From assembly GCA_026210745.1 (NCBI GenBank), contig CP110630.1, positions 1,116,001 through 1,180,000 on the forward strand: a stretch of DNA of 64,000 nucleotides, given 5' to 3'. The stretch is from Exobasidium rhododendri. Taxonomy: Eukaryota; Basidiomycota; Exobasidiomycetes; Exobasidiales; Exobasidiaceae. Positions 33,110 through 42,934 of this stretch are shown piece by piece. Positions within the stretch are counted from its first letter, which is position 1, and each line of letters opens with the position of its first letter. The position numbers and the translations under genes were made by a program. A model generated the notes under the pieces. It did no database searches. It was not told where the DNA came from and saw only the letters and a list, made by a program, of their open reading frames with translations.

Positions 33110-34248
33110 ATGCTGGCGACAAGATCATTGAGGCAGCAGAGCCTGCATAGCAGATCAAAAGCGATTGGCTTTATTGGATTGGGAGTGAGTGCGGCTAGGC
33201 TATATTGTTGCCAGATGGCCGCTGAACGACAAAAAGTTTCCCCTCCTAAAAGGCTATGGGCAGGGAGATGGCGACCAATCTCCTCTCCAAAACTTTTCAG
33301 GCGACCAAGGACGAAGAGACGACTTTTATAGTGTACGATACATTCGGCGATGCCACGACACGTTTCTTGAAGGATCACTCTGATCTCTTCCCGGGGAGAA
33401 GGATTACAATTGGCTCATCACCGGCAGATGTAGCAAAATCAGCCTCGACTATCATCACGATGGTGCCCTCTTCCCCTCAAGTGAAAGAAGTTTACCTTGC
33501 CGAGGGTGGGATACTCCAGGGGCTAAAGTCGCTGCAGAACCCGACGGATCCTTCGAGTAGTACACTTTGCATCGATTGTACAACACTTGATCCGTTGGTG
33601 GCAGTCCAGGCTTCCGAGCAGGTGAGGCATGCAGGCAATCATGGAAGTTTCGACATGTTGGATGCTCCGGTTAGTGGTGGTGTAGTCGGTGCAAGGGCAG
33701 GGACACTCTCCTTCATGGTCGGATCGAATTCACACCAATCCTTTGCGATGGCGGAGCCAACACTACTAAAGATGGGCAGCCGGGCGATTCACTGTGGGAA
33801 AAACGGCAATGGTCTGATCGCGAAGATTGCCAATAATCTGTTACTGGGCATTTCCATGCTGGCGACGAGTGAGGCAATGCTGTTGGGTACTACTCATGGC
33901 CTCAGTCCTCAAATTCTTGCTCACATAATCAACACAAGTACAGGAAGGAACTGGTCGAGCGAGATAAACAATCCAGCACCGGGCGCATTACACGGAACGG
34001 ACAAGTCACCGCCTGCAGAGCGGGACTACGAAGGTGGATTCGCCACAAAGCTTCAAGCAAAAGACTTGGGTCTCGCCATGACTGCTGCTCAGCAAGAAGG
34101 TATTCCTGTACCCTTGGGTCAATTGGCTACGACTATATACCAAGCACTAGGCAGCAATCCGGAGTATATGAACAAAGATTTTAGCGTGGCATTCAAGGCC
34201 CTCTCGACAGCTGTTGGAAGGATGAATCTGGGCGATGACGTTGAATGA
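33110..34248 (+). CDS. HIBADH: 3-hydroxyisobutyrate dehydrogenase (mitochondrial)
   Basis: Two exons (33110-33184 and 33253-34248) give 356 residues. The N-terminus MLATRSLRQQSLHSRSK is a typical mitochondrial presequence. The spliced Rossmann motif reads AIGFIGLGAMGREMATNL, and the intron falls within it. Family signatures DAPVSGGVVGARAGTLSFMV, the catalytic lysine segment GLIAKIANNLLLGISMLAT, and the C-terminal ATKLQAKDLGLAM block are present. The enzyme oxidises 3-hydroxyisobutyrate with NAD in valine breakdown. Confidence 0.95.
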
Positions 34249-34574
34249 GACCTTCTGATGAGTCGTTCAATCACCGAGAATGTCCTTCACCTTCTGTACA
34301 CACTGTATCTCTACTCGTCGATTCCAATGAACTACAGTAATTGTTATATTACTGCAATGTACGTGGTGACCAAATGGTCGGACTAGTGTATAATCGCCGG
34401 CCTGTCATTGGGCCGTGGAACGGGCACGCGAGAAAGAAGAGGAGATCTTGGAATAACCCTAACACTGATATGTACTCTTGTCGACTGATCCTTCCACCTC
34501 GCATACGCTCCCAAAAGAGTGGCGACATCTTTGACTCATTGAGCTGACAAAAGATCGACTCTTTCCCGTAGACC
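34249..34574. other. intergenic region between HIBADH and HEM3
   Basis: 326 bases between two genes on the same strand, holding a 3' flank and the HEM3 promoter. No gene or clear site is seen. Confidence 0.4.
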
Positions 34575-36527
34575 ATGGAGTCCTCACATGAAGATGGCGC
34601 TCTCAAAGTACCCGGTGATGATGTCGCACAATGTCCCGTCGCACACGCCCCCGACCAACCGCTTCCACCTGGTCACCCGGTGACTAAATATGGATCGGCT
34701 TCTACACTGAAACCACCGACTGCTCCTAAATGCGTATTCTTTCGGACTACAGAGGATCTCACACAAACTCCACCACTCTCAAGGCAGGCCTCTGTGCAAT
34801 TGGAGCGGATCAATCTTGCTTCCAACATCAATCCTTTGAGTCAGTCAGAAGCCCCAACTTTGAATCCAAATACCTCTCTTGTATTGGCCAGTCGAAATAG
34901 TCAATTGGCTTTGGTGCAATCGAGTCATGTCAGCACTATGCTAAGCAGCCACTATGGCGATGAATCGCCTGCCTTTGCTTCGACATCCGACAAAGCTGCA
35001 GAAGAGAAAAATAGAGATCCCACACCACCGGCTTCACCACCCGCAGACTACCCGCAGAAGATGGTAGAAGAATTTCAGAGGAAAGTTCAATCGTTGGGCA
35101 TCGACGCACCTATCAAATTCCCCATCACCTCCATGTCGACATCTGGTGATCAAAACCAAAAATCGCCTCTTTACGTTATAGGTGGAGAAGGAAAGGCGAT
35201 CTGGACGAAAGAGCTCGAGGTAGCCTTGGCAGGAGGCGCTGTAGACGCTATAGTGCATTGTCTCAAGGATGTTCCTACTACACTACCCGAAGGTCTCATG
35301 TTGGGTGCTATCCTGCAACGAGAAGATCCAAGAGACGCTCTAGTCATCAAGAGAGGACTACCATACAAGACGCTAGACGACCTGCCGCCTGGGTCCGTCA
35401 TTGGCACTTCCTCCGTTCGAAGAGTGGCGCAATTAAGGAGACGGTATCCTGATTTGGTCTTCAGTGACGTACGTGGTAATCTCAATACCAGACTTGCCAA
35501 ACTGGACTCGCCTACAGGACCCTACACTGCCATTGTGTTGGCGGCAGCCGGTTTGATACGACTTTCACTCGCTTCGAGGATTACTGCATTTCTTAGCGCA
35601 CCGGTCTTGATGTATTCTGTAGGACAAGGATCGTTGGCTATCGAGGTTCGGACACCACCGCCAGGTGCAACACCTCAGACGAATCGAGAAGCGCGAATCT
35701 TGGAAATGATTCGATCGATTGGAGACTGGCGAGCGACATGGAGGCAAGAAGCTGAAAGAAGTCTGCTTAAGCAACTCGAAGGAGGATGCAGTATTCCGGT
35801 AGGAGTAGATTCTAGATTTGACGATCATGATGAAGTAGAAGGCGAACTGCACGAAAAGGAAGCAGTAAGAGAGGTCGATCGAAGAAATGGAAAGGCGGAT
35901 ACATCTGCTCAGCCAGTAGAATTGGAAGGACACACCATCCCTGCTAGTCAGTGGGAGAGCGGCAAAACGGAAGGCTCTACCTCTCGTGATGTCAATCAAC
36001 CTCCACCGATGAAGCGTCTAGCAACCGATCAAGATGTGCACGCTGCTACAGGCAATGCAGAAAAAGTCTCTCTTTTTGAGTCAGCTCCTAAAGTACCTCG
36101 ATACGATCCAGAAGACCGAGCGACGGAACCCACCACAGCTCACTTCCTCTCACTCACCGCTCTCGTCGTTTCTCTGGATGGTCACAGGCATTGTGAATTC
36201 ACGCTGAGAAAGGAGTGTCGCACCGTCAAAGACGCCCAAGCACTCGGCATAGAAGTTGCGTTAGAATTGGCTAATAAACGAGGGGCTAAAGTGATCTTAG
36301 AGGACGTAGAAAGACATCGAAAGATGGCAGAAGAAGCGGACAACAAGAGAAGACAGATCGAAAAGGAAAGAAGGGTGCAAACTGCAAGACAAGGTCCTCA
36401 GATCGATTATGAAGCCGACGAACAACGGGAAAACAAACGTCAATTGGAAGAGATGTTCAAGTCGGCAGAGGTGGATCGACGCGGTGTTCCTCGCGAGGAT
36501 GGACAACCCAAAGCGTGGGAGGTGTAG
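34575..36527 (+). CDS. HEM3: porphobilinogen deaminase (hydroxymethylbilane synthase), enlarged
   Basis: Intronless 650-residue frame, about twice the usual 320-360. The enzyme core starts near residue 100 (TSLVLASRNSQLALVQSSHV). It keeps GKAIWTKELEVALAGGAVDA, VHCLKDVPTTLPEG, GTSSVRRVAQLRRRYPDLVF, RGNLNTRLAKLD and the dipyrromethane-cofactor cysteine in LEGGCSIPVGV. The product links four porphobilinogens into hydroxymethylbilane in haem synthesis. Three parts are unusual. The first is an N-terminal extension with a Cys-Pro motif, AQCPVAHAPDQPLPPGHP (Cys20-Pro21). The second is an insert of about 120 residues just after the cofactor cysteine, before LVVSLDGHRHCEF. The third is a charged C-terminal coiled coil of about 90 residues. 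The extension could regulate or target the enzyme. Confidence 0.93.
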   Translation: MESSHEDGALKVPGDDVAQCPVAHAPDQPLPPGHPVTKYGSASTLKPPTAPKCVFFRTTEDLTQTPPLSRQASVQLERINLASNINPLSQSEAPTLNPNTSLVLASRNSQLALVQSSHVSTMLSSHYGDESPAFASTSDKAAEEKNRDPTPPASPPADYPQKMVEEFQRKVQSLGIDAPIKFPITSMSTSGDQNQKSPLYVIGGEGKAIWTKELEVALAGGAVDAIVHCLKDVPTTLPEGLMLGAILQREDPRDALVIKRGLPYKTLDDLPPGSVIGTSSVRRVAQLRRRYPDLVFSDVRGNLNTRLAKLDSPTGPYTAIVLAAAGLIRLSLASRITAFLSAPVLMYSVGQGSLAIEVRTPPPGATPQTNREARILEMIRSIGDWRATWRQEAERSLLKQLEGGCSIPVGVDSRFDDHDEVEGELHEKEAVREVDRRNGKADTSAQPVELEGHTIPASQWESGKTEGSTSRDVNQPPPMKRLATDQDVHAATGNAEKVSLFESAPKVPRYDPEDRATEPTTAHFLSLTALVVSLDGHRHCEFTLRKECRTVKDAQALGIEVALELANKRGAKVILEDVERHRKMAEEADNKRRQIEKERRVQTARQGPQIDYEADEQRENKRQLEEMFKSAEVDRRGVPREDGQPKAWEV

Positions 36528-36597
36528 ATCTCCTTTCCTCTATTTATTATTGTCTCCGTAATTGCATCTTCTCATACCACGATATAAAACAAGTGCT

Positions 36598-37576
36598 TTA
36601 CAGAGATGCCGACTCTGTTTCGCTTGCTGTGACTGTCTCGGGAGTGGAAGGTGCCTTTTTAGCCGGTCGTAGAGTAGGGATGATATTGGCCAGATATCCT
36701 CTATTCGCTGCATTGGAATACCAGACCAGCTCCTTCTTGGAGACAGGGACAGCATCTCTTGGCGGCAGCATACCTTCGTACTTGTGAGGCTTGACCAACG
36801 CTCGTAAGGTGTTGACTGTGTAGTATTTGCACTCGATTGAGCCACCTAAGGATTCGATATGCTCAATGGCCGATTGACTTGCACGAGAAACCACGAGGTG
36901 AATAGGCGTTGTCAACATGAGGTGATCCCTGCCTAAGATCTTCACGCCATCTCCATATGAGTGGATACATCGACTTTCGAGAAGCTCTCTGGCTGTTATG
37001 GGCTTGCTGGGGTTTATTCGTCCGAGATCGATCCATTCTTGCACTTTGTCGAGGTTCAGGGTAACGTATTCCTTTGCAAAGCTGCGTTTTGCAGTATGGG
37101 TGGTTTAGTCAGACGTGAACCTTGACAGCGATAATCTAGTGCCACCTACATATTAGTGAAACCTCTCTTTGGGTAACGCTTCATGATGGGTGTTTGACCA
37201 CCTTCGAATCCAGGCGTCGGCTTTCCATTACCCGCCCTAGATTTTTGGCCTTTGTGACCTCGAGTCGCTGTGCCTCCTCTGCCACTACCTGGACCTCTGC
37301 CCACTCTTTTACGCTGTGTGATGAGATCGTAAGCAAATTGCAAATCAGTCTGTACTGCAATAGCGCAATCCGACTCACTGTCTTTGTTGGATGAAGTGGC
37401 TTTAAATTGCCAAGTGCAAAGGGCGAAGGGGCAGCTTGAGACGAGAGGTAGCGCACTCTTCTGTCGGTTGGTGCAGATACAACACTTGACAATTTTGAGC
37501 AGCTTGCTCGAGGTGCTGATGAATTGAGAGAGCCTATGGATAGCCGAGTGAGCTGTAGAGAGAGTCTTGCCGACAT
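36598..37576 (-). CDS. MRPL10: mitochondrial ribosomal protein uL15m
   Basis: Three exons (37379-37576, 37150-37313 and 36598-37081) give 281 residues. The N-terminus [17 protein letters not shown] is a mitochondrial presequence. The L15 signature [40 protein letters not shown] and KRGFTN follows. The C-terminal part has the L15e/L18e-like fold, with [12 protein letters not shown] and [16 protein letters not shown]. It is part of the large mitochondrial ribosomal subunit. Only 149 bases separate its start from that of ATP23. Confidence 0.93.
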
Positions 37577-37725
37577 GCTGATCGAAGGATGATCGATTAT
37601 GAACAGATCGACTTGATGACCGAAAGGAGAAGAAAGTGAAGGCAGATATCTCGCGCGTGTCCTTGCTTTGCTTACTCGCCCTCTCCCAGTAAAGAATAAA
37701 AAAATCTGAAATTGTGTCTTGAAGT
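37577..37725. promoter_or_regulatory. short bidirectional promoter between MRPL10 and ATP23
   Basis: 149 bases (185 if the second ATP23 methionine is used) separate two divergent genes whose products both work in mitochondria. No specific motif is assigned. Confidence 0.5.
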
Positions 37726-38839
37726 ATGATTAAATATTATGAGAAGAAGACACACTCTAATATGACGATTGATTCATCGACGACGTCAACGATGGAGATG
37801 GACAAGCAGAGAGCAGAATCGTCGACCCCAAAGAGCTTCGAGAGTTGGAGATTGAGTTGTGAGGCTATCACAGGTCTGTCGAGATATCCCAAGAGGACAG
37901 GCGAATCCAGTCGATCAGTCAGGTATCCAATATATTCTGTCTCAGAGGCGGTCTCCCAGACGGAAAGGCATGTTGGCAGGGAAAGAGAAGAATATCACGA
38001 GCTGGAAGAGATGCTGCAAAATTACCAAGAAACGGATGAAGAGAAGAAATCGAAAGGTCTAGTGGAGCAGTGGAAGAATGAGCTGCTCCGAACGAGTGAG
38101 TGAGAGACGGAGAAAGCGGGATTTGCGATGTGCCAGGAATCTCACTTACCTGAAACTCCTATCTTCGAAACCAGGTCCTATGATACGGTTCATGTCGAAG
38201 CACCTCACATTGATCAGCTGCTCCCCTCACAACGAGACGGTAGGCCCGAATACTACCCAGCCGCCCATCCTCATTGCTTGCTGTCCACCCGATCTTGCTG
38301 GAGGCTTCTCGCCTTCTTTTCCAGGTCGACCACACTCTGAGTCAGGCATCATGATATGTGCGAATCGTGTGTTCAGCAAACAGCATCTAGAGGACACCAT
38401 GGCACATGAGATGATCCACTGGTGGGATCATTGCCGTTTCAATGTAGATTGGAACAATCTGAGGCATCACGCATGCACAGAGGTGAGTCGAACAATCGCA
38501 TTCAGACGTACAATTCGACTCGCGGCTGAAAAGTACTCTGCAGATTCGTGCGGCTGTCTTGTCGGGTGACTGCAGCTGGTCGAGAGAGTTCAAAAGGCGA
38601 AATTATGCATTTAGCAAGCAGTTCCAGGTGAGTCTCCCGGCTTTCTCTCGAAGGTCTGCAAATGCTCAAGTCGGCAATCGGTTCAAACTTCACAGACTTG
38701 TGCTCGGCGCAGAGCTGTGCTGTCAGTCGAAGGAAACCCTAACTGCCCGGACAAGAAGACTGCAGAGCGTGCTGTCGATGAGGTCTGGGAGAGCTGTTTC
38801 AACGATAGCCGTCCTTTCGATCGACCATATCCGGAGTAG
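37726..38839 (+). CDS. ATP23: mitochondrial inner-membrane metalloprotease Atp23
   Basis: Four exons (37726 or 37762 to 38095, 38175-38482, 38544-38627 and 38696-38839) give 301 or 289 residues. The zinc-protease motif is [13 protein letters not shown] (HExxH). The family block [20 protein letters not shown], crossing a splice junction, and the conserved Cys-rich C-terminus ([33 protein letters not shown]) are intact. Atp23 matures mitochondrially encoded Atp6 and assists F0 assembly in the intermembrane space. Two in-frame ATGs, 37726 and 37762, are possible starts; the second ([16 protein letters not shown]) seems more natural. Confidence 0.93.
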
Positions 38840-38973
38840 CAGCAATCTTTCACATGAGATGTACAATGAGCCTGATTAATCTACACTAAAACTGCGAGTG
38901 TGATTGCTTAATAAAATGTAACAACATCATGACCATTAACTGTGTCTATGAGACGCTTTGCACATTAAGAGCT

Positions 38974-40274
38974 TTACAACTTGGCGACCACTAGTCCACT
39001 GGTCTCTTGGAGAACTTCCACGGCTTCGGCAATGATCTCGTCAATGATTTCTTTCGCCGGCTTGATATCATCGATCACGGCCGCACATTTACCAAGAAGG
39101 TATCTCTCACGGGCGCCCTTCTCGGCTGTTCCTTCCTCGTCATCGTTTTCTAGATCTTGGTAGACCGGGATAATTCCCTTGGAAGTGAGCTCTTTGATCT
39201 TTCCAGGTTGGTCTTCCCACTTCTGAATGTATGGTGTGTTACGCAGTCGAAGCGGCCTTCCGGTGAAGATGATACTTCTCACATCTGTCTCGTGTGTGCT
39301 CGTGATGACTGCTTCCTTGTGTGCCTTGGGCGCTCCACTCTCTGTGCTCGCAACGAACCTCGTGCCAATCCAGACACCCGATGATTGGTAACACAGAGCC
39401 GCTGCCAATGACTTTCCACGGTAGATTCCTCCTGCCGCCACCGTCACGACGGGCTTTCCACTGAGCGGCGACTTGTGTCCTCGACAAAGGTCAACCACGC
39501 GAGGTCCCAAGATACTCAACGGTACATCACCAGTGTGTCCACCTCCTGTGTAGGGAATCCACATCTTCGTCGTCAGCTTTTTTCAGTGTTCTTTCTGGAG
39601 CAAGAAAAGCTCACCTTCTCCGCCCTGGTAGATAATCATGTCTGCACCTGCTTTGAGCACATTCTTCACATGCTTGGGATGTCCGATAATACCAGCTACA
39701 ACAATGTTGTTCTTGTGCAACTTCTCCACGACCCATGTAGGAGGGACACCGACAGCGGAGCTGTGTGTCACGAATCGACGAGATAGTAGGAAGGGGACGT
39801 CAGCTGGGATGAATTTTATTTTCTTCTTCCTCATCTGCACTTCTCTTACTCACACGAATAGCTTGGCTCCACTGTTTACGATAATGTCAATCAGTTCGGG
39901 TAGCTTACCCTCAGTGTAGTCGTAGTTGGTCTTTCTGGCATTTCCTCCTACTTGTGGCAAGAGTAAGTCGATTCCAAACGGAGCATTCTTAACTGTGAGG
40001 CCCTCTTTTATTTCATCGATTTGTTCCTGTAGAAACTTGGGCGAGTAGCCTACACCTCCTATAACTCCTATACCACCAGCATTCGTCACTGCAGCAGCCA
40101 GCTGTCAGGGGGGGGGGGAGTGGAGTCCATCAGTCGGAGGAATTCCAGTACAAGTTAGGCGTCACTGTGACTCACTTCTGGCCCGGCGGCGACATTCATA
40201 CCAGCTAGCATGATTGGATGTGCTATGCCGAGTAGCTCGGTCAGAGGGGTCTTGATTCTTTGAGGAGAAGCCAT
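38974..40274 (-). CDS. nitronate monooxygenase (2-nitropropane dioxygenase family)
   Basis: Four exons (40176-40274, 39854-40101, 39615-39760 and 38974-39545) join in frame to 354 residues. The start MASPQRIKTPLTELLGIAHP leads into an FMN-binding TIM barrel: LAGMNVAAGPE, AAAVTNAGGIGVIGGVGY, KAGADMIIYQGGEGGGHTGD (joined over two junctions) and TVAAGGIYRGKSLAAAL. The catalytic His of the HTGD segment is present. Such enzymes oxidise alkyl nitronates such as propionate 3-nitronate. The C-terminus ends ETSGLVVAKL. The first intron has a run of 11 C residues (coding sense) just before its acceptor. Confidence 0.93.
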
Positions 40275-40607
40275 GATGAAGCGTGGATGAATAACGAGAG
40301 AAGGGGAAAGGTAGGAGGATGCAACGGTGGGGAAAGAGGGTATTTCTCGCGCTCTTTCCTAATCGCATTATATCAAATCAACCGCCCCGCAATTCTTAGC
40401 TCGGCCTTGACAAGGCAGGACGAAAGACCGGTTAGCCGGACACACGCACAGTCGGTACACCTATCTAGATATTTACATCTACGCGCGTCTACTAAGTTGG
40501 AAGTCATGGGACGTTACTTAATTTCTGGAGGCAAGTGAGCGCTCCTGGCACACCACCACACCATAGAGACTGAGGTAATAATACAATTGTCCGTCTGCTG
40601 GTCTCCC

Positions 40608-42125
40608 TTACATTGACATGATGTCGTCTTCATCATCGTCCCCGTCGACAGGCTCGTCGAGCATTTCGCCTCTCGCTTTCCCACTGACCAGTTCACGTCG
40701 TATTTCGGGACTGATGCCGTCGTGTTTTTGAACTCGAATGAGATCCAAGAGTGCCGCTTTCTGGTCAGGCGTCAGATCTTGCTTGTATCTCTGTGCAAAG
40801 ACGAGGAAGCTCTGATGCCACAAGACTGGCATTCTCTTCCCACCCCCTTCGATCCGTTCAACACCCTTTTCTGGATCGGCAAAGCGAAGAAAGTGAAAGA
40901 CGAGAGCGTCAACGACCTTGTAAGGTAGAGCGTACTTTTTATCCAGTAGCACTCTGATGTAGAGGGAATTGGCCCCGCTGTAATGCATTTCTGCCAAGTG
41001 TAGCAGCGCCGCTGCCGAGTGTAAGAGTGGTATGGAGACCCTGGTCAAGACGCTCGACACGATTGCCGCTTCCTTGAGTGTACACCCCGTCTCGCACAGT
41101 GGGAAGAGAACCCCTTTGAAGAAAGCAGCTGGCTTGAATAGAGCTTTCTTGATAGCCTCATACGTCTGGTAGCTGGCCTTTCCCGTTTCGTTGATCTCAT
41201 CTCGAATCTTGTCCAGGAGTACCAGATTGAAGAATCGTTGAGATTGAGCTGCTTTCAGATTCGACACAAAGATTCGTGTAGCGGCAAGAGTTGCATGAGG
41301 CGTCCAGGTAGCAGGATTTGTAATGTACAGAATATTCTCCCAGGCAGGTAAGGAAGGGATGATCTTGAAAGCTTTGGGAAGTGGGCCTGACTTGTATCGG
41401 GAGAGTAATTCACCCACTTTGGTATAGACTTCAATGACTTTGGGATTAATACCAGGCGGCATGGGAACATCTCCATCGAGTCGACGGGGTAGGGTGCCGT
41501 CACCTGCCGTGTTCCTTTCTGCGGCTTCAATCTTCTCCATGATCATGTCTGCTAGAGTCCGATTCCCTCCCTTTCGGTCTTCCCCGTCGTCTTCTTGGCC
41601 GTATCGTGCCATCAGCTCTGCGTCTTGAGGGTCAATCTCCAGCTCCTCGTACTCGTCCACATCGCCTTCCTCCTCCTCTGAGCCTAATTCTCCGTCATCG
41701 GTTTCTGCGCTTTCATCGTCAGAGTCAATCAACGTCATCGATTCTCGGGTGAGCCTTTTCGGATCGTCATTCGGCCTTGCTACAGTCTCTGCTTCCTCTG
41801 CTTCAATTTCCTCTTGCTGCTCTCTAGCCAGACGTAATATATTTCGACTTAGTTTTGGATCTACGAATTTTGAAACCTCTCCATTTCCACCTCCAGCGCG
41901 GATACCAGTCACTCTGATTTCAGCATGACTCGGCTTCCTTTCTGCTTCCTCAATCTTCTTTTCGGGAGCTTGTCCTCGTCGACCTGGAGCACTGACTTTC
42001 CCAAACTTGCTCGTCAATTCGTCAGCTTGAATCTGAGTGACGAGCGGATCATGACGAAGACTGCTGCTCCCGCTTCCACTCTTCGAGGCCTTTTTCAACT
42101 TCTTTGACGATGGTGCTCGAGGCAT
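40608..42125 (-). CDS. ENP1: 40S ribosome biogenesis factor Enp1 (bystin)
   Basis: Intronless, 505 residues from the ATG at 42125 (MPRAPSSKKLKKASKSGSGS). An acidic and disordered N-terminal part of about 200 residues precedes the bystin domain: YKSGPLPKAFKIIPSLPAWE, TWTPHATLAATRIFVSNLKA, RFFNLVLLDKIRDEI, FFKGVLFPLCETGCTLKEA and SIPLLHSAAALLHLAEMHYS. The end is acidic (DDEDDIMSM). Enp1 binds late pre-40S particles with Ltv1 and Rps3 and is needed for 18S rRNA maturation. Confidence 0.96.
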   Translation of the reverse strand: MPRAPSSKKLKKASKSGSGSSSLRHDPLVTQIQADELTSKFGKVSAPGRRGQAPEKKIEEAERKPSHAEIRVTGIRAGGGNGEVSKFVDPKLSRNILRLAREQQEEIEAEEAETVARPNDDPKRLTRESMTLIDSDDESAETDDGELGSEEEEGDVDEYEELEIDPQDAELMARYGQEDDGEDRKGGNRTLADMIMEKIEAAERNTAGDGTLPRRLDGDVPMPPGINPKVIEVYTKVGELLSRYKSGPLPKAFKIIPSLPAWENILYITNPATWTPHATLAATRIFVSNLKAAQSQRFFNLVLLDKIRDEINETGKASYQTYEAIKKALFKPAAFFKGVLFPLCETGCTLKEAAIVSSVLTRVSIPLLHSAAALLHLAEMHYSGANSLYIRVLLDKKYALPYKVVDALVFHFLRFADPEKGVERIEGGGKRMPVLWHQSFLVFAQRYKQDLTPDQKAALLDLIRVQKHDGISPEIRRELVSGKARGEMLDEPVDGDDDEDDIMSM

Positions 42126-42934
42126 TTCTCTGGCTGTAGTAAATGGACTATCACCAAATCTTCCTAAAGACACGCACACTCTATATTCTCTCGCTCAACT
42201 TTGGAGGAGAGAAATTATTTTTTCGGCGCACGAAGTCACGTGAGACAGAACAAGATCTTTGGCCTCGGCAGCCTGCAGGCTCCCCTCACTCTTTCAGGGA
42301 ATACGAAACTTCGAAATCTTCCGACTCCACGACACCAGTGGACCCTTCTGTGCTCTGCGATCTCTTTAGTCAGCTGAACGTTTCTTTGAGCCCTTGTCCC
42401 ATCTGCGACGATGTTTTCGAGACCGTGGCCAGTAAAACCAGAAACGAATAACGCGCGGTCGGGTTTGCGAAGCTTCGGCACAGAGCAAAAAGGGGAATCG
42501 ACTAACAAAGTTGTATATAAAAGAATTCGCTGCGCTTCTACGTGTACAGTACTCTGCTGAATTCATTACCTCCACTGAGAATATTGGAAAATTACTTTGT
42601 AGTATAACTCTCCCTCTCTGCTCGAGCGTTTTGTATACAATTTCGTCATAGACTAGCACCTGCCAAGATAAATCAATTACACTACTCCATGAAAGTCTTA
42701 ATTTAGATTCGATTCGGTTTGCGGGTACCTATTTTGGAATGTAACAGCACTGGACGCCGATCCAAAAATCAGCACGGAAGGCGAGGTGTAGTTGTGATTG
42801 ATGCTTGGCTTAACCAGACCAAAGCAACCTTCTTCTTCTACCCCCAACCCGGTATCATCTTACACCGCCACCCAACCATTATCCCTTCACCTCTGCTCAT
42901 TCTTATTCCTTGCCACTCCAATATCTAACTTATC
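42126..42934. other. divergent region between ENP1 and the aspartic protease gene
   Basis: About 810 bases of divergent promoter with no recognisable gene. Frames at 42143-42451 (plus) and 42366-42659 (minus) overlap each other and show no family features. The stretch just before the protease ATG (42800-42930) is pyrimidine-rich, as in strongly expressed fungal 5' UTRs. Confidence 0.45.
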
